The position numbers were made by a program, and so were the translations under genes. Below the pieces are notes generated by a model. It did no database searches, had not been told where the DNA came from, and was given only the letters and a program-made list of their open reading frames with translations. A stretch of DNA of 64,000 nt, taken from assembly GCA_020002185.1 (NCBI GenBank), contig CM034534.1, forward strand, positions 62,311,429-62,375,428, written 5' to 3'. Positions 56,429 to 64,000 of the stretch are shown in pieces. This DNA comes from Paraescarpia echinospica. Lineage: Eukaryota; Annelida; Polychaeta; Sabellida; Siboglinidae. Each line of letters opens with the position of its first letter. Within the stretch, counting starts at the first letter, position 1.

Positions 56429-57660
56429 CCGCGGAACTTTTCTGGGATCAGACAGCGTTCAATCGTGACGGTGCCAACATCTTTCAGGTCCTGCTTCACC
56501 CTTTCCCACATCTGAAACAAGTCACTGTCTGGACTAACTGGAGTGTCCCAATCAAGACCAAAAGTCCAGAGCTTCTGAAGCAACATCTTTGGTCGGACGA
56601 GGATTCCTGACAGCATTCCGTAGACATCGTAGTAGGATGCAGTCGTCTTGAGAATGTTGCGTTTCGTCAGAGTACATTCGTTGAGGGTTACTTCTTTGAC
56701 ACTAAGTGTGTCCTCTACTAGGTTCCAACGTGTACTGAGTGCCATAGCGATGTCATCCTTAGGATAGTACTCGGTGTCACAAACATCTGACTTGTTCGAC
56801 AACCATTTCCGGATCTTGAAGTTCCCTCTATCAAGAGCGACGGTAAGATTATGTTTCAGGCGGAGAGTGCCCTCGATCGATCTCTGGGAGTCGTTCAGAT
56901 CATCCACGTAGAACTGGTTGGCGACAATACGCTGGATCTCGGAGTCGTCGGTAGCATTATTTGCAGCAACATGACGGAGAACGACAAAAGGTAACAGTGA
57001 GCAGTTCATAAACCTGAATCGGGTCATTTGGATGTTTGCGAAACACGTAACGATGGAAGCGGGCATCTTCAGTAGTGACTTTGACAGCTTGGAACATCTT
57101 ACTAATGTCAGCGATCACACCCACTTCGTACTCTCTGAAGCGAAGCGCAACATCAAAGAGGTTTACATTGAGATTGTCACCTTTGGCAAAGTAGTCATTC
57201 AGACAGTGTCCTTGGTACCTATCCTTGCCGTCGTAGACAACACGTACTGGAGTAGTAACGGAGTCTTTCATCACTGCGAAATGAGGCAAGAATCAAATTT
57301 TTTGCCCTGGCTGATGTCTGCTTCGAATTCTAAAGTCGGCACAAGACGAGCAACTCCACGGTTGAGTTGATCGTCCATCACTTTCGAGTAAACTTCCCAT
57401 TCGCGAGGTTTGTTCCGGAAATGCTTCTCCAGGTTCATGAAGCGTTTGACAGCGTAATCGTAGTTGTTCGGCAAACCTTGCGGTGACTTCCTCCATGGGA
57501 GGCGAATCTGGTAGGTACCATCGGTTAGTTGGACTACGCTTTCCTTCATAGTTTGCGTCGCTAGGTGATCTTGTTCTTCAGTTACACATTTGCAGTGTCT
57601 CGGTTCCACGCCCACACGTTCGATGCCTAAGAAATCTTCTACATCACTGATAGCGGACAC
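55768..57660 (-). pseudogene. BEL reverse transcriptase and RNase H
   Basis: Starts with the conserved BEL block (DVEDFLGIERVGVEPRHC, GTYQIRLPWRKS), then VRVVYDGKDRYQGHCLNDYF, GVIADISKMFQAVKV and the catalytic NQFYVDDLNDS, followed by SYYDVYGMLSGILVRPKMLL and the RNase-H-like ASDASEDAMGIGVW. Frameshifts lie near 57285, 56980 and 55778. The catalytic YVDD is intact. Confidence 0.85.
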
Positions 57661-57705
57661 TTGTGTGAAGTTGACTATTGCGTTAGCAAGAATGTCCTCT
57701 GTACC

Positions 57706-58470
57706 ACGACCTCCTTGAATGTACCATCATAATGGGCATCTAACAGCAACTGGATCTTCGAAGTCTGTACCCATGACACGTTCTTCTGATGTGAGTATGT
57801 CACCATTCTCCACACCAAGCAAGACATCAATTTTCTCATCGTGAGCTTCAACGATATCGATGTCCTCAAGATGAGGATAGCGGCGGAGTTGTGAATTGGT
57901 GACAATCTGAGCATCACCACAAGGTCTCTTCATCTCGGTAAGTCGGACTTCTCTGTTAAATGTTCCATCTAGACTTTCGAGGGTACATTCAACGACACGA
58001 AGTTTGTGGTTCACAGTATCACCTCCAACCGTTGTAAGGTTGAAATCTTGCATGTGACAAGTGTCTGACTGAGGGATGATTCCTTCACGTATCAACGATA
58101 TCTGACTTCCGGTGTCGAGGAGTATCCGGACCTTGGTCTTCTTTGCACCAAAACGTATATATCCCATGACGGTTGGCAGAGCACATGTGACACGTTCCTT
58201 GCCTGAACTGCTGGATTCAACCATAGGATTTGAGTTTCTGTTGATCGGCTGAGATTTCGAAGAATGGAAGTTTTCAGCATCAGCATTCAAGGCATTGGCA
58301 CTGATAGATTTCCTATCGAAGTGGTTGTAACCGTCTAGACCATACACACGTGGGCAAATCGATGAAAAGTGAGTGTTCATACCACAAGTCGGAATCTGAC
58401 AGTTCGCAATGAATTGACAGTCATCATAGTTGAATGGATGTTTTCCAGCGACACAGTTGTTATGTACACA
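57706..58470 (-). pseudogene. BEL retropepsin-like protease region
   Basis: Same frame as gag after an in-frame TGA (58471-58473). It contains the active-site motif RILLDTGSQISLIREG of the BEL-type aspartic protease (DUF1758/A17), then NHKLRVVECTLESLDG and DVLLGVENGD. A second TGA at 57727 separates it from RT. Cys/His residues upstream (CVHNNCVAGKHPFNYDDC) form a zinc-knuckle-like segment. Confidence 0.8.
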
Positions 58471-59712
58471 TCAGTGACATATTCCATGAGTGTTCATCAA
58501 GTCAATTTTCTCGGCTTGTGGGAGATTGCGAAACTTGTAGCAGCCTTTCAAGAAGTGATTCGAGATTTGAGGATGAATCGGGCACTTCGGTGTAGACATG
58601 GTGTTATATTCCTCCCGAGTATTCACAAAGTCAGATTTCACGCCATAACCTTTTCTTCCTCTAGCTCCAGAGGACACCGTAGACTGCCCTGCACTTTTCG
58701 ATTTCGGTAGAACCGGAGATTGGTTAACACATTCGATTTGCGACTTTGTCTTCTTGAGAAGAATGAGGTGGGAGTTCAACCATTTGGCTAAACCATAGAC
58801 TGAGTCTTCCGACTTTCCATCAGCAACTCTTTGTAGAAATAACAGGCAGTGTTCCTCCGATAACTTTCGGCGGATTTGTGTGACCAATAGTCGACCGTTT
58901 AAGTTTTGCGTCATATGAATGCCCTCTACTTGAGTGATAAAGTTCTGGATGGCTTCAGTGAACTTTTCCATTTCAGCGAGATTGACTTTTCCTTTTGTAG
59001 CGTACGAGTTCAAGTCCTCAAGATCATATAGAAGAGTATCGACGAGGCGGTCGTCATCCCCATAGGTTTCATCAAGAATTTCCCAAGCTCTGTTGATGTT
59101 GGTACACGGCTTGATTTTCTTCCTCTCGACGGGACGTTGCATGGATTCGACTAGCTGATACAGACATTCGGTTTGGTCTAGGTGTTTAGTGAAATGAATG
59201 AAGAGTTCTTTGAACCGCTTGTAGTCACGGATGTCTCCAGAAAATTTTGGAAACTTGAGCTTTTGCATTTGGGCTGCCGGAGCTGGGGCGAGCGGCGCTG
59301 GTAAAAGTGGTATCGGTGGTAAGTCTCGGCGTAGAACACTTTCAGCTTTCTTGATGAGTTCATGGATCATAGGTATGGCTCTGTCTCTAACTTCATCAAG
59401 GTAGTTGCTTTCAATATCTGCAATTACTTGTTCTTCAAAGTCCCTTCTCTCATCAGTAGATTCATCATCTAACACTAACGCACTGCATTTCAAGGTGATA
59501 AAATGTTCGTTGTCGACGTGTAGAACATCCAACTCTTTTCGAATACGTTCAGCGAGATATCGAAATTCAGTACTTGGAAGTCCCTCATCAGCTTTCAATA
59601 ACGAATCACCTTCCTTGATGAAATTCGTAATTTTGCGTTTGGTACTGGCACGGTCGCTCTTAGCTTTATTCAAAGTCTTAGGAACAGTCTCTATTTCACC
59701 GTGATTCGACAT
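58471..59712 (-). CDS. BEL gag
   Basis: ATG at 59712, 413 codons, ending at a TGA in the same frame as the protease. It has an N-terminal coiled-coil-prone part, a Pro-rich linker (DLPPIPLLPAPLAP), then the conserved gag core LKFPKFSGDIRDYKRFKELF, AWEILDETYGDDDRLVD and a C-terminal HFLKGCYKF. It packages the RNA in virus-like particles. The TGA may be a real lesion or a recoding site; a lesion is simpler. Confidence 0.85.
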   Translation of the reverse strand: MSNHGEIETVPKTLNKAKSDRASTKRKITNFIKEGDSLLKADEGLPSTEFRYLAERIRKELDVLHVDNEHFITLKCSALVLDDESTDERRDFEEQVIADIESNYLDEVRDRAIPMIHELIKKAESVLRRDLPPIPLLPAPLAPAPAAQMQKLKFPKFSGDIRDYKRFKELFIHFTKHLDQTECLYQLVESMQRPVERKKIKPCTNINRAWEILDETYGDDDRLVDTLLYDLEDLNSYATKGKVNLAEMEKFTEAIQNFITQVEGIHMTQNLNGRLLVTQIRRKLSEEHCLLFLQRVADGKSEDSVYGLAKWLNSHLILLKKTKSQIECVNQSPVLPKSKSAGQSTVSSGARGRKGYGVKSDFVNTREEYNTMSTPKCPIHPQISNHFLKGCYKFRNLPQAEKIDLMNTHGICH

Positions 59713-59902
59713 GATTGCGGTGAATTTCGGTGTCGGTAATTATGGCGACGACGGCGCACCATACATCGGAAATCGCTGAACGCTTGGCGTCGATAAGCTT
59801 GAGAGTGGAAAACGAAGGCTAGCGGTGAATTTCCACCCACAATGACAGGCCAGCGTAACAGACCTTCAAGCGGCGAATGTACAAAGTACAAATTGAATAA
59901 GA

Positions 59903-60084
59903 TGTTACGGAATCTACGTTAATTAAACACAATGAATAAATTATAAGTGTTTATTCAATTTGTGTGAATACAGCGGTCGCCATCTTTACCGGAAGTTACC
60001 AGTGTCAAACGAAAATACGAATTCGGAATTTATAAACACATTTGAAAATTAACATTTGCGACGGCCGACGGCAATACTGTAACA
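59903..60084 (-). repeat. BEL 5' LTR
   Basis: 182 bp, nearly identical to 51239-51420. As usual for BEL, gag begins about 190 bp downstream. Confidence 0.92.
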
Positions 60085-60089
60085 GGCAT

Positions 60090-60927
60090 AATGTCTACAT
60101 TACTGTATACTGATTTGCGATGGAACGCCATGGATTGATGGAACGTCGATGAAACGTCGCGGAACGTCGATGGAGCGTATTTTTAAATTCATCTACCATT
60201 CGGTGTGTGCTTCGCGTGAGACTGGCACTTCGCACATAGTTAACTATTGATATAATATAACATGTCAATATAAAGTCATAATATCTACAATAATGGAACG
60301 TCGCTGAACGTCGATCGAAGATGGAATTAAGATGGCGGACGATGACGGCTTTGTTTTGGCTGTTCCATATATTGAACACACAGTCGTGTGTGTGTGCTTG
60401 CTGATAAATTCAATATTACTAACCTGTCCAGAAGAAACTTGGCGAATGCTGCATCACTTTTCACGCCAGCCGTTTCTTTCGTTCGGTTTCACAAATCCAT
60501 AACCTTTCCAATATACACCTTTGTACGCGGATACTCTCTTTGTCTTTCCGCTCTCACCCTCTTTTTAGCCGAGTCGGTGACATATATCCGTGGGCGTCCC
60601 TTCGTCGCAGATAAAATTATCGAGCTATCACTTGTACGAAAAATGGATGGCGACTCGTAAATACGCAATGTTGACTGAATCCAGGCACCGAAAGGTGGGG
60701 ATCAAAGGCCGATGTCGCCGCATATTCCCGTTCACGTGACTATCACACGAGAGGTCTATCTCAGACCACATCCAAGTTCAGATATGTGTCTTGATATTCA
60801 GTTAGGACTAACCGAAAATCATTTTATTCTTTGTCTGTTAATTTCACTAAAACGAAGTAAAGCATACGTACAGATGAACCAGTATATCAATAATGAATAC
60901 CTGATACGTTTACGTTTCGTGAAATTA
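60090..60927. other. Flank of the BEL element with local repeats
   Basis: Contains gatggaacgtcg-type repeats (60117-60175, 60294-60320) and a copy of the BEL pre-insertion sequence at 60236-60290. No gene recognised. Confidence 0.5.
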
Positions 60928-61900
60928 GTCTGACACGTGAGGAGCACAAAAATCGAAATGATTGAGCACCTTTAAACCATCTGAAGCAGTAGGTGTCTGA
61001 ATATTGTTACAATCTGAACGGGTGATTAAGAGATCGAGCCAGTGGCCATGTATGTGTGTTGAGAAGGTAACATGTTGTTTCATGTCATAGGATGCCAGAA
61101 TGTCATTAAATGTACTTGTTGTTGATGAAGGTGTGTCCAGATGAAGATTAAAATCACCGAGAATATAAAATTCTGAATAAATAGTTGCCAGATTTTCAAG
61201 TAGATCCTGGAATTCTTCAAAGAAATTGGCAGGGTGTCCTGGAGGGCGATAAATGCACACAAAATATGCAAAGAAAGATGAATCGGAAATTTCGGCACAG
61301 ATGGCCTCAAAGCTGGAGTAATCAGGGTTTGAATGTAAATTAACTTTGAACTGTTTTGAGACGAGAAATCCAACACCACCACCTCGCCCAACTGAACGTG
61401 GGCGATGATGGAAGGTGAAACTGGAAGGAGAAATGTCAGCAATGCATGCAGCTGTGTCATGTGGTCTGAGCCAGGTCTCAGTGACTGCAAGGATGTCTAT
61501 TGTTTTGGAAGTCAATAAATCGGTAAGCGAGGCTGTTTTGTCTCGAATAGATCGAACGTTAATGGTGGCTATTCGAATATTGCGCCTGATAGCAGGTCCA
61601 GGATTAAGATCTCCTGCTAGTAGTAAAATAATTGCTAATTTAAACGTTGGCTTAGAGCGGGGGATTGGCAGTAACTTTCTATTAAAGCAAAGATTAAGAC
61701 ATGGCAAACTGTGAAGATGTGACAAGGAATGTTGTGTTCTCATGTACTGAGAAACTGTTAAAATGACAGCCGACCGTTGGGGACTAAGTGGCTTGCACAG
61801 TGTAAAATCGTGACCTCTCGAAGCAGCAGAACAGGATAAAAAAAAAAAACACAATAAAAATGCTGGTGACATTGTCTTTCCTCAAAATGGTGAAGAATAA
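60928..61900 (-). mobile_element. CR1/L2-like LINE, endonuclease part
   Basis: The ORF from 61872 reads a hydrophobic start, LLLAGDLNPGPAIRRNIRIA, then AP-endonuclease motifs ATINVRSIRDK, DILAVTETWL, GRGGGVGFLVSKQF, CIYRPPG, FYILGDFNLHLD and GHWLDLLITRSD. It stops at VSD, exactly before the His of the SDH catalytic motif; the rest of this motif begins the fragment ending at 45653. The 3' half is missing here, which is unusual for a LINE copy, since LINEs normally lose their 5' ends. Confidence 0.8.
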
Positions 61901-62690
61901 AATGATAATGTCTCATAAAAATAATAAATAATTGAAAATAATAAAATATTCTAAAACTGTATAATTGTACTAAACATAATGTAAATTTCTAGGTTATTAG
62001 AGTGGGTTGGCGATAATCAATGGCAATATTACAGGTCGTATGATTGTTCGCGCTCAGCAGGCCTGTGCAAAGTAACAAGACGTTTAGTGCCCGTGCAAAG
62101 AAAAGTCAGAGGTCTTCACCCCCAGGGCGATTCTGGGTATAAAAGAACGTCTTGTTGAAAAGGCCTGTTAGTATATAGTTTATAAGGTGACTGCCCCTGC
62201 CTTAGTATGTTGTGTACGTAAGTCTGCTAGCGCGAAAATAAAACCAAATCGACCTGTATTATCGGCCAAATAATTTAAATACAAGATTTAACAGCGTTGG
62301 TGGTGACAATTTATAAAATGTTTGTTTAAGCAAACAGTGCAATACGTTGACACTAATTCTACACTAGTGTCACAGACAAAATTAAACGTTAAATTGCAAA
62401 AATGATTTTGAATCACGCTGTGACAAAATAAAAAAGTACCACCTTACGCCACCTAGCGACCAACCAAAGATTATACCATTTCCTATGCCATGGACCTATA
62501 GTTTAAAGGCCATATCCTGGAATAAAATGTGCTCTGTCCCTTAATAATAAATGGTTGATACCCTTTCAAATGATGATAGTGCCAAAATGTTTAAATATCG
62601 TATATGAGCATACGACATAAAAAGAGCCTTTAAATTTGCCATTTTACGGAAACTCCCGAGCGATGCTGGGTTTGCATTTGTTGCTGAAAT
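61901..62690. other. Non-coding; possible promoter-like signals
   Basis: A TATAAAAG at about 62138 and an AATAAA at about 62238 could mark an old solo LTR, but no terminal repeats were resolved. Confidence 0.3.
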
Positions 62691-62786
62691 GTGACGTCAG
62701 TTGTGGTTCCGCCGTCAGTTAGTGCAGCGGCTTCTCGCCTGCGGCCCTGCGCAGTCGTGCGGTGTCATGTAAACAACTCGATACAA

Positions 62787-63011
62787 ATGGCGGCTTACTT
62801 GAGGAATTCAGAGAGCGATATCAATTTTGACGCGGATCACGAAACGTTTGATCATATATATTTCGGTGACAGTGAGGATGACATTGCCGAGATCGACAAT
62901 GTTGATGTTAGTCAGCACGTTGTGGCACCGTATAGACACGAACCAGTGAAGATGCTCCGACAACTGACCGGGCCCACTTGCGCAGATTCGCCGGTAACCG
63001 ATTCGCCTTAG
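62787..63011 (+). CDS. Acidic N-terminal exon, unknown protein
   Basis: The ATG at 62787 (aaatggcggc context) reads MAAYLRNSESDINFDADHE, an Asp/Glu/Ser-rich stretch, then HVVAPYRHEPVKMLRQLTG and stops at 63011. An acidic start followed by a PY-x-x-EP motif is seen in N-terminal exons of several invertebrate nuclear or transposon-derived proteins. A GC-rich segment with CRE-like tgacgtca (about 62693) lies upstream. A donor at CCG|GTAACC (about 62993) is possible. Confidence 0.35.
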   Translation: MAAYLRNSESDINFDADHETFDHIYFGDSEDDIAEIDNVDVSQHVVAPYRHEPVKMLRQLTGPTCADSPVTDSP

Positions 63012-63261
63012 GCTTCGCCTCTGTTGTGTTCTTCAAAGGAACGGCAGATTTCTTTACATCTGACTTACGTCTCAATTTGAGACGTAAAAGCACCACTGAA
63101 GACGACAAGCACCCTGGCAGTGACCACCCTCAGTGCCAGCATAGAAAGGTCGGCTTGGCGATAATGTTCTGAAAAAGGCTGACTAGTTGAATGAGACCTG
63201 ATAACATATAACCACAATATATATAGACTAGTCAGTTAATAGAACGTTGCCGAGTGCTGGA

Positions 63262-63496
63262 AACAACTAGAACTAGAACCCATCTTCCATTGTACGAAGC
63301 CTTCGAAGTCGTCAGGCGCAACGAAATGCGAACCACAAATAATGCTAGTTGCCGTAGCATGCGTCCAGTCGGCCCTGCCGTTTCGTACAAAACGTTCCCA
63401 TTTCTGCCGAGTAACTGGCTCTTTGGGAAATTTGTGCACAGAATGGCCAGTCAGATTCGAATTGTTGCAGTTTCCAACAACACATTTGTTCATCAT
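63262..63496 (-). CDS. THAP-domain zinc finger, first exon
   Basis: From the ATG at 63496: MMNKCVVGNCNNSNL, HKFPKEPVTRQKWERFVRN, then TSIICGSHFVAPDDFEG. This fits the THAP C2CH pattern (C-x4-C ... W ... C-x2-H-F), a DNA-binding domain found in host proteins and P-element-type transposases. The frame continues to a weak donor (ATGG|GTTCTA). An in-frame upstream ATG (63589) would add a hydrophobic stretch and is less likely. Downstream exons were not found. Confidence 0.65.
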
Positions 63497-63769
63497 TTCT
63501 ATATGTGAACGAATGTATACCAATTCAAACATCCACCAAAGAAATCCAGCCGCCAAGAACGCTTGCGATCCCGGGAATGTTTTCCACAACTGACGTCACG
63601 ATTCTGCCCCTCGCGGCATTTCCGGAAAACAGACTTTTCGAAGCCTGCACCAAGACAGGTCCCGTTTAATGTCAATTTTAGAAATGTTTAAGCAAATGTG
63701 TGGTTTTGGGGTTGTCATTATATTGCAGAACACATATGTACATGCATATTTTTATGCTTATTAGCAATT

Positions 63770-63862
63770 TTTTTCTCCCGGATATGGCCTTTAAGTAGTA
63801 ATCTTTGATTTGGCACTTTGTCGAAAGCTTTCTGAAAATCTATGTAGATGATATGTACTGGT
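63770..63862 (-). mobile_element. Reverse transcriptase fragment (LINE)
   Basis: The minus strand reads IYIDFQKAFDKVPNQRLL, the RT block containing the first catalytic Asp. A short remnant of the same kind of element as 43170-43287. Confidence 0.65.
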
Positions 63863-64000
63863 GATCTCTCCCATATATAAATATATGGAGTATCTTGAAA
63901 AGAATGGGTATGACGTCCTATTATGGGGGTCGTATATTAATTCCTAAAAGTTTGGTGCTCCAGGTTCAAGCTGTCTAAGATGAAAACTACCCACATGCAT

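Larger units (their letters stand above)
51239..60084 (-). mobile_element. BEL/Pao LTR retrotransposon
   Basis: Complete from LTR to LTR on the minus strand with TSD GGCAT (51234-51238 and 60085-60089). Order: gag, retropepsin, RT, RNase H, integrase, C-terminal DUF5641-type domain. This order (protease before RT, integrase last, H-C zinc region before the integrase core) is BEL/Pao. No envelope gene. LTRs differ at only about two positions, so insertion was recent. Stops and shifts in gag-pol, and an internal assembly gap with duplicated flanks, complicate the reading. Confidence 0.9.

Noticed and set aside
62130..62245. Solo LTR with TATAAAAG and AATAAA
   Set aside because: No terminal TG...CA pair or target duplication could be placed, and there is no second copy in the window.

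Overview
The window is metazoan DNA, most likely from a marine invertebrate. It has GT-AG introns, phase-matched exons, many microsatellites and minisatellites, tRNA-derived SINEs, several families of non-LTR retrotransposons, a BEL/Pao LTR retrotransposon and a Polinton/Maverick. I cannot fix the phylum from sequence alone. Host genes are sparse. I see four exons of a patched-domain (PTCHD-like) gene on + (4277-11372), first exons of two related secreted proteins (2054-2291 on -, 19056-19404 on +, the second broken), a small spliced minus-strand unit with a TATA box and repeated splice acceptors (12746-13697), an unidentified terminal exon (15904-16263, -), and near the right end a THAP-domain exon (63262-63496, -) facing an acidic N-terminal exon (62787-63011, +).

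The centre (19808-36502) is a nested mobile structure. The outer layer is a transposon-like element of about 3.0 kb with inverted repeats of about 310 bp (19808-20118 and 36187-36502). Its only visible gene is a decayed member of a dispersed animal gene family on the minus strand. That family has EADTR / SDVVVL / GKKTA motifs that I read as possibly FEN/PIN-nuclease-like, followed by a cysteine-rich C terminus. The gene is cut in two by a GC-richer 13.7-kb Polinton (20682-34366) with terminal inverted repeats of about 256 bp. The coding sense resumes on the far side of the Polinton.

The Polinton carries the expected set in two convergent blocks. Plus strand: packaging ATPase C-terminal part, two conserved small proteins, integrase with chromodomain, small membrane protein, minor capsid protein, basic core-type protein, major capsid protein and adenain-like protease. 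Minus strand: protein-primed family-B DNA polymerase. Poly(A) signals meet between the blocks near 27.65 kb. Every large gene has stops, frameshifts or deletions, so this copy is a fossil. Its unusual cargo is a NADAR-domain (ADP-ribose glycosidase family) gene next to the inverted repeats. Different parts survive at the two ends: the N-terminal half at the left, the C-terminal half inverted at the right.

The right third is a retroelement graveyard. A CR1/L2-like LINE on the minus strand appears split, with its endonuclease part at 60928-61900 and its reverse transcriptase part at 43288-45653. The halves meet at the SDH motif and share GTCTG at the break. Inside the 15.3-kb separation lies a BEL/Pao element (51239-60084) with 182-bp LTRs and a GGCAT target duplication. 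A 1000-N assembly gap sits in that element between two almost identical 1.9-kb copies of its pol 3' half, which suggests an assembly or haplotype duplication. A perfect 58-bp-arm palindrome lies at 42867-42998.

The left part also holds a degenerate hAT-like (DUF4371/ZMYM1-type) transposase gene (5512-6914), a TTAA-flanked MITE (5265-5509), a 42-bp minisatellite apparently built from a tRNA/SINE head (14092-14820) and a fold-back element (14821-15583).
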